64,000 nucleotides of DNA. Origin: Scenedesmus sp. ARA3. Lineage: Eukaryota; Chlorophyta; Chlorophyceae; Sphaeropleales; Scenedesmaceae. The notes below the pieces were generated by a model. It ran no database searches. It worked only from the letters and a program-made list of their open reading frames with translations, and had not been told where the DNA came from. Where the stretch lies: the NCBI GenBank assembly GCA_004335835.1, contig RWJK01001200.1, positions 9,507 to 73,506 of the forward strand, in the 5' to 3' direction. The position numbers were made by a program, and so were the translations under genes. Shown here piece by piece: positions 23,701 to 35,210 of the stretch (its first letter is position 1; every line of letters starts with the position of its first letter).

Positions 23701-26184
23701 ACCATGGTGGCATTTGGACTAGCAAAGTGTGTGGGGGTCAAGGTNNNNNNNNNNNNNNNNNNNNNNNNNNNNNNNNNNNNNNNNNNNNNNNNNNNNNNNN
23801 NNNNNNNNNNNNNNNNNNNNNNNNNNNNNNNNNNNNNNNNNNNNNNNNNNNNNNNNNNNNNNNNNNNNNNNNNNNNNNNNNNNNNNNGAGGTGGCAGGGC
23901 TGGAGCGATGCCAGCCTGACAGCGATTGCACAGGGCAGGCTGCAGGTGAGCAGGACCAGCGGTTTTGCTGTGTTTGGTGGGGCTTATGCACGGGAACTGT
24001 CATGCCAGAACAGCCGCACGGTTATGTGCTTATTACAGCACTGGGTGGCGCAGACGCTAACTTAAAATAGCATGAACCACTACAAGCCGAATGTCTGCAG
24101 CAACTCCTGGTCTGCTGTTTCCCTGCAGGATGTGCTTTCAAACCTGGCATGCTCTGAGCCAGAGCGTGCTGAGCTGCTGGCGCTGCTGCTGAAGCTGCAC
24201 AACTCGGCAGCAGCTCAGCTGGGCGCTGCGCCTCGCCACTTCATGGCAGCGGCTGATCTGTACAGGGCCACCATCAGCAGCAAGCGGGAGCAGCTGCTGC
24301 AGCAGCAGCAGTTCCTCAAGGTGTGTGCTGCACAGCCTGTGTTTGCTGTTATGCATGCTGTGTTGCGTCCAAGCTTTCAGCAGCTGCTGGTAGTGAAAGG
24401 GTGGTTAATGCTAGCTCAGCATGCACATGTGCATCACAAGATATGGTCGCTGAGGATCAAGAGCACGGAGCGTCGGTCAATGAAGCAGTCGCAGCCCATC
24501 AATTTCTTGCATACTGCATCCATTGGGACAGTCCTGCTTGGCCCAGGTGACCTGCGTTGACAACCTCTTGCACAACAACAACACATACACGTGTTGCTTG
24601 CCTGCCGTCACATCTGCCTCTTGCTCCCACCTCACCCAGGACCACACAGTGCGGCTTCAACCGCTTGGCTGAGGCAGCCGGCACAGTGGACGAGCTGAGC
24701 AAGCAGGCATAATTTACTGAAACGATCAACATATCTTCTCTGCTTTCTGCCTCTGCCCACTTCATGTGTAGGGTGGCCTCGACAGGCTGGCTGAGGCAGC
24801 CGGCGCACTGGATGAGCTAAGCCAGCGGACATATCTCATGTATCGTTCAACACATACATCAACGGCTTCTGTCTGCCTCCTCCTCTCTCGCATGCAGGGT
24901 GGCCTTGACAGGCTGGCTGAGGCAGCCGGCACAGTGAACGAGCTCAGTCAGCAGGCAGAGGCGCAGCGCACTCTGCTGGCAGCAAAGCAGGGCGAGGCTG
25001 ATGCGGCTCTTGGCAACATACAGGTGAGGCAGCGCCGCATAGACGTGCCGAGAAGGATCACACCAGTGTACCTTGTGCACTGAAAACTACTGGACTATAG
25101 GGGCAGTGTTGCAGCCAGTAGCTGCTGCTCTCGCGATTGTATCCTGTGGTGTGCAACTGCGATGGTAAACTTGCAATCATGATTGGAGCGCTCTTGCGCC
25201 AACCATCACAAGTCAAAAGAATGTGTATGTGTCTTCCCGTGCTGCAGTCGTCCATGGAGGTTGCTGCTGACAGGCGGCTTGAGGTGGAGCAGCTGGGGCA
25301 GCAGCTGGGCGAGACAGAGGTGGCGCTGCAGCAGCGGCGAGGTGGGTATCTGGGAAAATGCAAAGTGACAGATTTAGGCATGGTAAATGCACAACTGCGC
25401 ACCTGCAAGCAATGTTGGACCAGAAGGCCCCCTGCCCGAAGGCTCCTGGTGCTTCTTTGGGCTTCTTGGATGCACTTGAAGGCCTGCGCGCATGCTGCCA
25501 TTCCCTGCTGCAACATCTGAGCTGAACAACTGCTGAAATTGTAATGTTCTGGCAGCAGCCTTCGATCGCGCAGACAAGCTGAGATGGTGCCACTGTTGCA
25601 TGGTGCTGTGCTATCATTGGCATGCGCGCAGGTGATGTCGAGGCACAGCTGGCGGAGGTGCAGCCCCTCAACTGCTGCAGCTGCTGTGTTGCCATGCAAG
25701 CCAAGGCATGATCACACAAACCAGAGACATGATAATGGTGTTCGTCCAATGCGCTGCTGCTGCTGGTGTGATGTATGCTGCTTGTGTGTATTTGCAGGCG
25801 GCGTGGAGGCGCAGCTGGCTGAGGTGCAGCCGCTGATTGATGCTGCACGCACTGCGGTGGGAGGAATCAAGGCAGACCACATCAACGAGGTGCGCTGAGC
25901 AGTCTTATTGAAGAACACATCCATTGTGTGCAGCTCGTGCGTGCGCTCAAAAGTGCCAACATATGCAGTCAACTTCTGGCTCATGGCGCCATCTGCAACG
26001 TGCTGGAGGGTGTGCTGCTGCTGCTGCTCATGAAATCTGTTGCTGCTGATGCTGCCGCTGTCAAATGCCTTTCTTTGACTGCAGGTGCGCAGCCTGCGCA
26101 TGGCGCCTGACGTAATCCGGGTTGTGTTGGGAGGGCGTGCTGCTGCTGATGGGCCAGGAGGACACCAGCTGGTCTCACTGCTGT

Positions 26185-26219
<35 letters not shown>

Positions 26220-27088
26220 CAGGTCCGCAGCCTGCGCATGGCCCCAGACGTCATTCGGGATGTGCTGGAGGGTGTGCTGCTGCTGATGGGCCAGGAGGAC
26301 ACCAGCTGGGCTGCCATGAAGGCCTTCCTGGGCAAGCGCAGCGTGAAAGAAGATATTGTGAACTACGACGCGCACAGGTGGGCAGAGGATTCTGTGGCAT
26401 TTCTATTGGGCAGTGCAGTAGATGTACCTGTTGCCGCATGATGAGTGCAGCGCAGTGTGAAGCAGGACATTGTCAACTACGACGCACACAAATGCCGCAT
26501 GATGAGTGCAGCGCAGTGTGAAGGAGGACATTGTCAACTACGATGCACACAGGTGGGTAGGCAGTACAAAGGGCACGGAGAGCCTGATTGCGCACAACAG
26601 AGCAAACCATGATGTCCGCACAAATGCTTACTTGGTCATGTAGTGAGCATATATATAATGTGCATTGTGCCGCTGCAGGATCCTGGCCACCCCTGGGCTG
26701 CGGGCCAAGCTGGACAAGCTCATGGCTGCCAAGGGGGCCTCAATCATCATTATAAGCTATGGATCGAGCAACTGGCTGTCACTGATTGGCTCTGCTGCCT
26801 GCCGCTGCAGGATCCTGGCCACTCCCGGGCTGCGGGCCAAGCTGGACAAGCTCATGGCTGCCAAGGGAGCCTCTTTTGAGCGGGAGGTGGCCTACAGGGC
26901 CAGCCAGGCTGCAGGTGCGGTGGGCTGGGCAGCGCGTGGTTGTACACACTTGCAGCATCTAAGCTACAGCAGCTGCTGCAGCTTAAACGTGCTGGAGGCA
27001 TGCACGTGACGCATGCAGCTGGCGGCGCCAAGCCGCAAAAGCAGAAGTCACATCCCAGAGAATCAACGCATGTGCGCTCACACTAGCA

Positions 27089-27181
<93 letters not shown>

Positions 27182-30100
27182 GACTGCAGGCCCCATGGCT
27201 GTGTGGGTGTCTGCCAACATGGCTTACAGCGAGGTGCTGAAGCAGACCGCACCCCTTGAGAAGGAGCTGGCTGCACTCAACAGCAGCCTGGCAGACAGCC
27301 AGGCACGGCTGGGGACCTGCCAGCAGGAGCTGCAGCAGCTGGACGAGCAGGTGTGTGCATTTGGATTTGTTTGAGACATTGCAAGTCAGAAGTCTTACGC
27401 ATCGGAAGCAGGCAAGCCAAAAATCATGCCACTAGACCAAGCTCCCGCCCGAACGGGTCGCGCTGGGTCTGCGTATCCAGTGCAAAGGGTGCTGTGCCTG
27501 ATACATCGGCACTTGCTTTCCTCAGCTGTGTTTGCATCCAGAGTGCGGTGCTTGACAGAACGGGACTCACATTTCTGAACCGGCACACAATCCATACATC
27601 GACTACGGGAGCTGCTGCTCTTGTGCCGTCGCCTCAAATCCCTCCCGCTGCATTTGCTGTGCGGGTGGTGCGGCTCCCACGTGCTCTGCTTGGATTCGTG
27701 CGTCTTGGCTGAGCATATTGTGTAAAACATGTCATCATGTTGCCGCCTAATCTCTTCTGCTGCGCTTGCTGAGCAGGTGGTGCGGCTCAAGTCCGACTTC
27801 CAGGCGCGCATTCGGGAGGCGGAGGCGCTCAAGCTGCAGCTGGCGCGCGCTGAGGGCACTGTGAATGCAGCCTCAGGTGCGCATAGCTGCTGCGATAGTT
27901 TGACGCCAAAAAGCGCGCCGGTGCGCGGGCAGATTGTTATACGCAGCATTACTAGTACTATGCATACAGCCCCGCTGCTGAACAGAATGAACCAGACTGC
28001 ATTGCATGCCAGCATCTGCCTTGGGCTTGGTTGGTGTTGTCGGTGAGCTAATCAAGCCTTTTTCAGGCATCCATCGGTGTTCTTACTCCTTGAATTGGTT
28101 ACATGGGTGCTGCTTCATTGCTTTGACGTCCCCTGCAGACCTGCTGTCCAAGCTCTCAGGGGAGCGCAGCCGCTGGGGCCAGCAGCTGGCAGCGCTGGAC
28201 GGCCAGCTGCAGCAGCTGCCCCGCGCTGCACTGGCTGCTGCTGTGTTCATAACGTATCTGCCTGCACATCCTGAGGATGTGCGGGAGCGAGTCATGCAAG
28301 GGTGGACCAGGTGCGTGATGTGACTGCTGCTGATGTACATGTGCAGGTCATGCCTTGCAAGCTTGGCCTGTGTCGTTACATCAGCCTAGAGTGCTTCATC
28401 AGCACTATACAATTGTATCTAGCTTTTCCATAATCCTTGCATGCTGCTGCTGCTGATGCTCTTGTTTCTGTGCAGCCTTCTTTCCCTGCCCCCCAGCTTC
28501 AGCCTGGGCTCCTTCATGAGCACTGAGTCTGCTCAGCTGAAGTGGCAGGGCCTGCGCCTGCCCAGCAACCCTCTGACATTCTCCTCAGCCCCTCTCACTG
28601 TGCTGCTGATCCTCTCCACATGCGGGGGCTCCTGCACATCTTCAGTTATCTATAGCTTGTTTCTAACTCTCACGTGTTGCTGCTACTGCTGCTGCTGCTG
28701 GTGCTGCTATTTCTATGCACAGCCTACTATCTTTACCCCCCAGTTTCAGCCTGGGCTCCTTCATGAGCAGCGAGGCTGCCCAGCTGACGTGGCAGGGCCA
28801 GGGCCTGCCCAGCGACGACCTGAGCGGGCAGAATGCACTGGCGATTCTGCATGGCGTGATGACGCCGCTCGTGATCGACCCCTCCTCGCAGGTGTGTTTC
28901 TTTGTGTGCAATCACCTCCCAACAACGCAAAGTTTGCCGCGGTGTTATTTGTGTATGCTGCGCAATGCCTTGCGCGTTCAGCTGTGCAGCAACTGCTATG
29001 CTGCAAGGCAGATTTCTGTCGGCACACATGTAGGTTTGTGCTGACTAGCAGCGCTGCTTAGGACAGTGTGCATGCTGTGTGGCCATGCTCTTTTGCAATT
29101 TGCTCTTGCTGCAGGCCATCGAGTGGCTCAAGGCGCATGTAAAGGCTGCCGGCCAGGCCCCCGAGGTGCTGCCACAGCACGACCTGCACTTCCAGAACAG
29201 CCTGGAGCTGGCTGTGCGCTTCGGCAAGGTGAGCTGGGGCCCGACCTCTGGTCCTGCCACACAAATATGTTTTTAGTCTTTGTGCACATGGGCATTGCAA
29301 TGCAGCAGCTACTTCCAAAACAGCTTGGAGCTGCGGCCTGGCACAGGTAGTCCGGTGCAGCACAAGTGATCAGGTCAAAAGCTTCAGGCATTTAGCTGCT
29401 GCAACTCAGCAGCTGCTTGCAGAACAGCCTGGAGCTGGCAATGCGCTTTGGCTAGGTGAGCTGGGTCTGGCCTACTTCAGTGATTGTGGGCCAGTAAGGC
29501 AGCACTGAAGGGCTCAAGCCCTAGGCCTTGTGCACAGCAGCGGCTGCGCTGCAATCAGCTGAGCAAAGCTGAGCAAAGCAGCCTGCCAGGGTGCTCAGTG
29601 ACGTTGCAATTCAGAGTTTTGCATTGGCATAACTAGAGAGTAGGCCTAGGCAACGCCCCACCCAGCACCATGGAGTATAGCTGCTGGTTCTTCTCCAGTT
29701 GAGGGTGCTTTGACAATGCTGCCGCTTGCTCTGTGGACTGATGCCATCTGACGCGGACTGCCGCAGGTGCTGGTCGTGTCTGAAGTGGACAGGGTGCACC
29801 CCATCCTGCACCCACTGCTGCGCGGTGACATCCAGAAGCAGGGCGGCAGGCTGGTGAGATCAGCATGGCTTTGATGTTGCTGAATGCAGTGATGTAGTTG
29901 CCAGCAACCTGTCTAGCCTGTATTGCACTCCACGCTGCTGGCAAGTAGGTCTGTTAGTGATCCTAGGCCTGATGTCAGCCTGTCGTCTATTTCAATGCAA
30001 GCCAGCACACACGCCCCAGAGCTGCAGTCAGAATCATAAGTAATTGCATGGTTTGCATAGTTCAACCTTTTAAAAATGTGAACAAACATGTATGCTGCAG

Positions 30101-33100
30101 GTGGTGCCTGTTGGTGACAAGCTTGTGGACCACAACGCATCCTTCAAGCTGTACCTGGTCACGCGCAATGCCAGCCCGGCGCTGAGCCCCGACGTGCTGC
30201 CGCTGCTGACAGTGACCAACTTCAGCATCACGCGCAGCGGCCTGGAGAGTGAGTGACCCTCTGGACTGGCTGACAACCGGCTGTGATGTGCAGAATGCAG
30301 ATGCAGCTCTTGTTGCTGGTCCTGTCTGCAGTGTGTACTCGTGCTGAAGTTCCGCAACATGCAAAGAGGTCCATGCCTCGTGTGGCACTTCATTACTCCC
30401 AAATCACCTTGGATTTGGGATCTCCTGCCCCTGTGATCAACTTGATGTTCAGTAGCAGGTGTCGTTAGGTGTAATTATCAGGGCCCAAGCAAAGTTGTTT
30501 GTCGCTGTCTTGCCGCCCTGCAGGCCAGCTGCTGAGCCTCACGCTGCAGCACGAGCAGCCGGAGCTGGAGTCCCGAAAGGCCGCGCTGCTTGCTTCAGAA
30601 GCAGGGCTCAAGCTGCAGTTGGCTGGGCTAGAAAAGCAGCTGCTGCAGGCGCTGGCTACCAGCAAGTGAGTTGGATGACTACACATGTAGACATATGCTG
30701 CAGCCTGTGAGCTGGCAAGTGTCAGCAACTGTGTCAGCACGCCTCCTTCTTGTGTAAAGAACAGCTTTGGTGAGCCAACAGCACCGTTCAGTAGAGTTGT
30801 AGAATATTTGGTAAGGCTGCGCTGCTTGCTTCAGAGGCAGGGCTAAAGCTGCAGCTGGCTGGGCTAGAAAAGCAGCTGCTGCAAGCGCTGGCCACCAGCA
30901 AGTGGGTTGTTTGCAACTATGACATGAAGCGTGTAGCCTGCAAGCTGGCATATGTTGACTCGATTCCAACAGCGCATCAATGTACATGTACTCAACCTGT
31001 TGTGGCTCGTACCATGCAAGATGGTGCCAGGACCCACATGTAACAATCCTCTCTCATGTACAGATGTTAATCAGGTTGCACCAACTGCATGAGCCAAAGG
31101 ATCATGTTGAACACGCTGTGTGATTGGCTGACGTGCGGCTGCGTGGCTCGCTGCGTGTGCAGGGGCAATCTGCTGGAGGACACTGCGCTGCTGACGTCAC
31201 TGAACGACACAAAGTCGCAAGCCTCCAGTGTGGCAGCGGCACTGCAGGACGGCCAGACGCTGGCAGCACAGCTGGATGAGCAGCGCAGCGCATACAGGTG
31301 TGTGCCTGTCACGGCTATCTTTAACAAATGCCTGCAGTGCGGCACACATGTACATGTGGCCTTGCAGTGAATGCCCAACGACAGCATTGTGTGCTTGTGC
31401 TTGTGCTGATAGCTACTCTGAAACAAGCACACCCCTCTGGCAACAAAGAACCCAAGTCACCCCAGCCTTCAGCAGATCGCTGCATTCTTTGTGCAGGCGA
31501 CGTGACTCGCTTCGTGGCTGACTGCACATGCCTTCTTGTACTGCGTCCCTGCTGCACTGCATGTCACTCACAGATCTTGCTGTGCAACTGTGCTGTTGTG
31601 CTGCAGGCCGCTGGCAGCGCGTGGCAGCCTGCTGTACTTCACGCTGGTGCAGCTGCGGCAGCTGGACCCCATGTACTGCTTCAGCCTCAACGTGAGTGGG
31701 AAACATTGTTTTGCAGCCGACGCGACTTAGGCAGTTGTGTCGCAAGTAGCGCTTTGGCAGTGACAAACCAACACAGAGCCGTTGGCAAACCAGACATGTG
31801 GTTTTACCTTGTAGCGTGCACCACTATGATATATAAGAAAGAATTTAGACACCCACCGAGTCCTGAGTACCACGTTGGATGCGTAACTGCGCGTATTGCT
31901 CTGCGCTGTTCTTGCATTGCCTGTTTGCCTCCGCAGGCGTTCCTGAAGCTGTTCAAGCAGCTGCTGCGCTGGGCAGCTCAAGCAGCCGGCCCTGCCAGCA
32001 AAGCAAACAGCAGCAGCAGCAGCAGCAGCAGCAGCCAGGCAGATGCTCTGGCTCGCAATGCGCTGCTATGTGACAAACTGTTAGAGTTGGTGCATGCATC
32101 TGTCAGCAGGGCAGTGTTCAACAAGGACCAGCTGACACTAGCAGTGCATGTAGCTCGCAGCTTGCTGCCAGATCAGTTCCCGGCAGACGAATGGGCCGTC
32201 TTCCTGAGCTGCAGCAGCACTGGCAGCAGCAGTGGTACAGCTGCTGCAGCCGGCAGGCCTGGCTCTGCCACAGCAGCAGCAGGTGCTGGTGCTGCTGCTG
32301 TGCCGAGCTGGGTACGGGGCGACAGGGCTGCTGCTTTTGAGCAGCTTGCAGCAGCGCTGCCAAACCTTGTGGCTGCCGCGCAGCTGCATGATGCTCGCAT
32401 TTGGGCACCTTGGGCAGCTGCAGTGGCAGGCGTAGCAGCTGGCAGCAGCAGCAGCAGTTTGGAGTTTGTGCCTGCTGCTGCTGCTGGGCGGCTGACCGGG
32501 CTGCAGCAACTGATCCTGGTGGCTGCACTCAAGCCCGAAAGGTGGGTAATGAAGCACTCGTGTTCTATTATCATCCCACCTATGCGTGCTGCTGGGCAGC
32601 TTGGCAATGTGCCCTGCCCTGCTTTGCCGACCACATTGTATGAACTGCAGCCAGGTACTTGCTATGGATATCCCGCAAGCTGCTGACAGGTTGCCTGCTG
32701 CCCACTGCACGTTGCTGCACAATGTGCATCTACCTGCACAGCCTATCTGCTGCAGCTGGCAAGCTAGCATGCCAGCTGCTGCACCTGCCTGCGCTCGCGC
32801 CAGCGCCTCTCAGCATGAGGCAGCTGCTGGAGGCACAGGATGCCGGCAGCAGCAGCAGCAGCAGCAGCAGGGAGCCTGTGCTATTCATCACCACTCCGGG
32901 TGCTGATCCCAGCCAGGAGCTGGCTGCCTTTGCTGAGGGCCAGGTGCGGGCACAAACTGTAATTGTCACGTTGAGGAACATACTCCATTCAAAAATTTTG
33001 AAGTGATCAGCAGCCAAAAAATTTGAAGTGATCAGCAGCCACCTTCTCACAGGATGACAGCAGCGCCTTGAGCAGCTTTGTAAATGCATCTACTTGTTGA

Positions 33101-33201
33101 CGATGTGTGAAAGCCAACTAGATGCTCTGCTGAACCATACGACTTTGAGGTTATGCCAGTAAGCTACTGCCGCTCAGGGGTCTCACTGCTGCTGCTGTCA
33201 C

Positions 33202-33235
<34 letters not shown>

Positions 33236-35118
33236 ACAGGTTGGTCGTGAGCGGCTGCATGAGGTGGCCATGGGCCAGGGCCAGGCTGAGGTGGCGCTGC
33301 AGCTGCTGCGGGAGTGCCCAAAGACAGGTGCATTGCTTAGTTGGTGTACACCATTGTGCTGCGCGTGATGTACATCCGGCAGAGTGAGGAGTGTGTGATG
33401 GTGGCGTGAAGAGTACAAACAAACTTGTGTTGGTATATGCCTTCCTCGGCTCACAGCCACATTGCTGGAGTGTGCTGGGCATCTCAACCCATACCAGCAC
33501 CCATGACTGAGATTGTGACACCATTGCGTGTCATTGCCGCCAAGCAGGCAGCTAGATGCAGCAGAACCACCTGCACGAACTGCAAATCCAGCACCCGCAA
33601 CTGCAACACCTTGATACGCACCACAACTGCCAACTCTGCTGTGCTGCTGCTGCGCAGGCGACTGGCTGCTGCTAAAGAACCTGCACCTGGTGGTGGCCTG
33701 GCTGCCACTTCTTGAGAAAGAGGTGCATGGGCTGCCAGAGGCTAGTGTGCACCCAGGCTTCAGGCTATTCCTAACCACTGAAGCGCATGGACGCTTCCCG
33801 CCATCACTGCTGGAAGGGGCACTGAAGGTGGGTGGGAGTGTGGATTGGGAGGGGTTTATAGTGCACATGCAAGGATTCCTGTGTTAAGCTGCTTTGCTGG
33901 GGTTTTCCAAGATGTACAAGGCGGCATGGGCTGCCAGGGGCTAGTGTGCACCCAGGCTTCAGGCTGTTCCTAACCACTGAAGCGCATGGACGCTTCCCGC
34001 CATCACTGCTGGAAGGGTCGCTCAAGGTGGGCGGGGGTGTGGGTTGGGAGGGGGGCAAAGAGCTTGCTGCGTTGTGCTGCGTGTTGGTCCTGTTCAAGGG
34101 GCGTAACCTCCTGTGAACAGGTGCACGGACGCCAGGGGGCAGCGTGCACCCGTTTATCCACAGATGCAGCATTACGTGCCCCACTCAACAAGGAGTGGAA
34201 ACCCCAACCAGGCATTACAGCAACAACCCGTGCATGCTGCTGCGCAGGTCGTGTTTGAGGCGCCTCCTGGTGTGAAGATGAACCTGCAGCGCACCTACTC
34301 CTCCTGGAGCACCGACTTCCTGGCAGGACACAACACAAGCAGCAGCCAGGCAGCAGCTGGCAGCAGCACGCTGCAGCAGCTGGCTGTGCCTGCAGAGCTT
34401 GTGCCGCTGCGTGCGCAGCTGCTGTTCCTGCTGGCGTGGTTCAACGCTGTGGTGCAAGAGCGGCGCAACTACGTGCCTTTTGTAAGTGTTTTGCAAGTGT
34501 GATGCTGCTTCCAGCCACAGCAGCGCACAGTGCACACCTGCGCCATCTGAAATGAGATCATGCACATGACTGTACTGCTTACACATCTGCTGCGTAGTGC
34601 TGCCATCATGTCTGCGCATGCTGGCTGGATTAGCATTTGTTCTTGGGCGCAAAACCAGAAAAGCTTCGCATGCCGCCACTGCTGCTGCTGCTGCTGCTGC
34701 TGCTGCGTGCAGGGTTGGTCCACTGCTTACGACTTCTCAGTCGCCGACCTGCGCGCAGCATCAGATGTAGTGGGCCGTGCTGCTGCGTGCAGCGGCCCTG
34801 GAGGCCCAGACTGGCGGCAGCTGCTGGGGCTGCTGCAGGTCATCTACAGCGGGCGCGTGGACACAAAGCAGGACACAAAGGTGGGCTGGCGCATGTGCCA
34901 ATTAGTCGGGACGGTTTTGGCTGTTGTCCAACAAGAGCTGTGGACGGTTATGGAGGATGTGCAACATTGCAAGCCTTGTCCGGCACTTGGCTTCAATACA
35001 TGTACTCAAGCTGAGTTTAGCTGCAGTCGTTGATTAAGCACATGTATGGCTGGTATGCTGCGCAGGTGCTGCTGGCGCACCTCAACAGCATCTTCCAGCC
35101 AGAGCTGCTCACAGCCCT

Positions 35119-35151
<33 letters not shown>

Positions 35152-35178
35152 CGGCCGCAGCGCTTCAGGCCGCCGGCC

Positions 35179-35210
<32 letters not shown>

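Larger units (their letters stand above)
20846..24320 (+). other. AAA4 module and start of stalk
   Basis: Exons 20846-21036, 21546-21697, 22041-22156, 22843-22967, 23366-23563 and 24129-24320. The P-loop reads [16 protein letters not shown]. The usual Walker Lys is Arg, as I remember for dynein-2 heavy chains in general, so AAA4 is probably weakly active or inactive. [24 protein letters not shown] and [15 protein letters not shown] follow in the expected order. A 143-base assembly gap (23745-23887) falls in the intron after 23563, and a copy of the preceding exon end sits directly after it. Confidence 0.87.
24129..28310 (+). other. Stalk coiled coil and microtubule-binding tip
   Basis: Exons 24129-24320, 24898-25023, 25248-25341, 25798-25889, 26223-26377, 26811-26914, 27190-27350, 27777-27876 and 28139-28310. 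The ascending helix includes [20 protein letters not shown]. The tip region has [20 protein letters not shown] and [14 protein letters not shown]. The descending helix includes [19 protein letters not shown], and [13 protein letters not shown] leads into AAA5. The alternating heptad-rich composition and the family order support the assignment. A 90-bp CTG run ends 9 bp before the start of exon 27190. Confidence 0.9.

Noticed and set aside
31328..32686. 452-codon plus-strand open frame
   Set aside because: It is dynein exon 31937-32541 with read-through into both flanking introns; only the exon part has family similarity.
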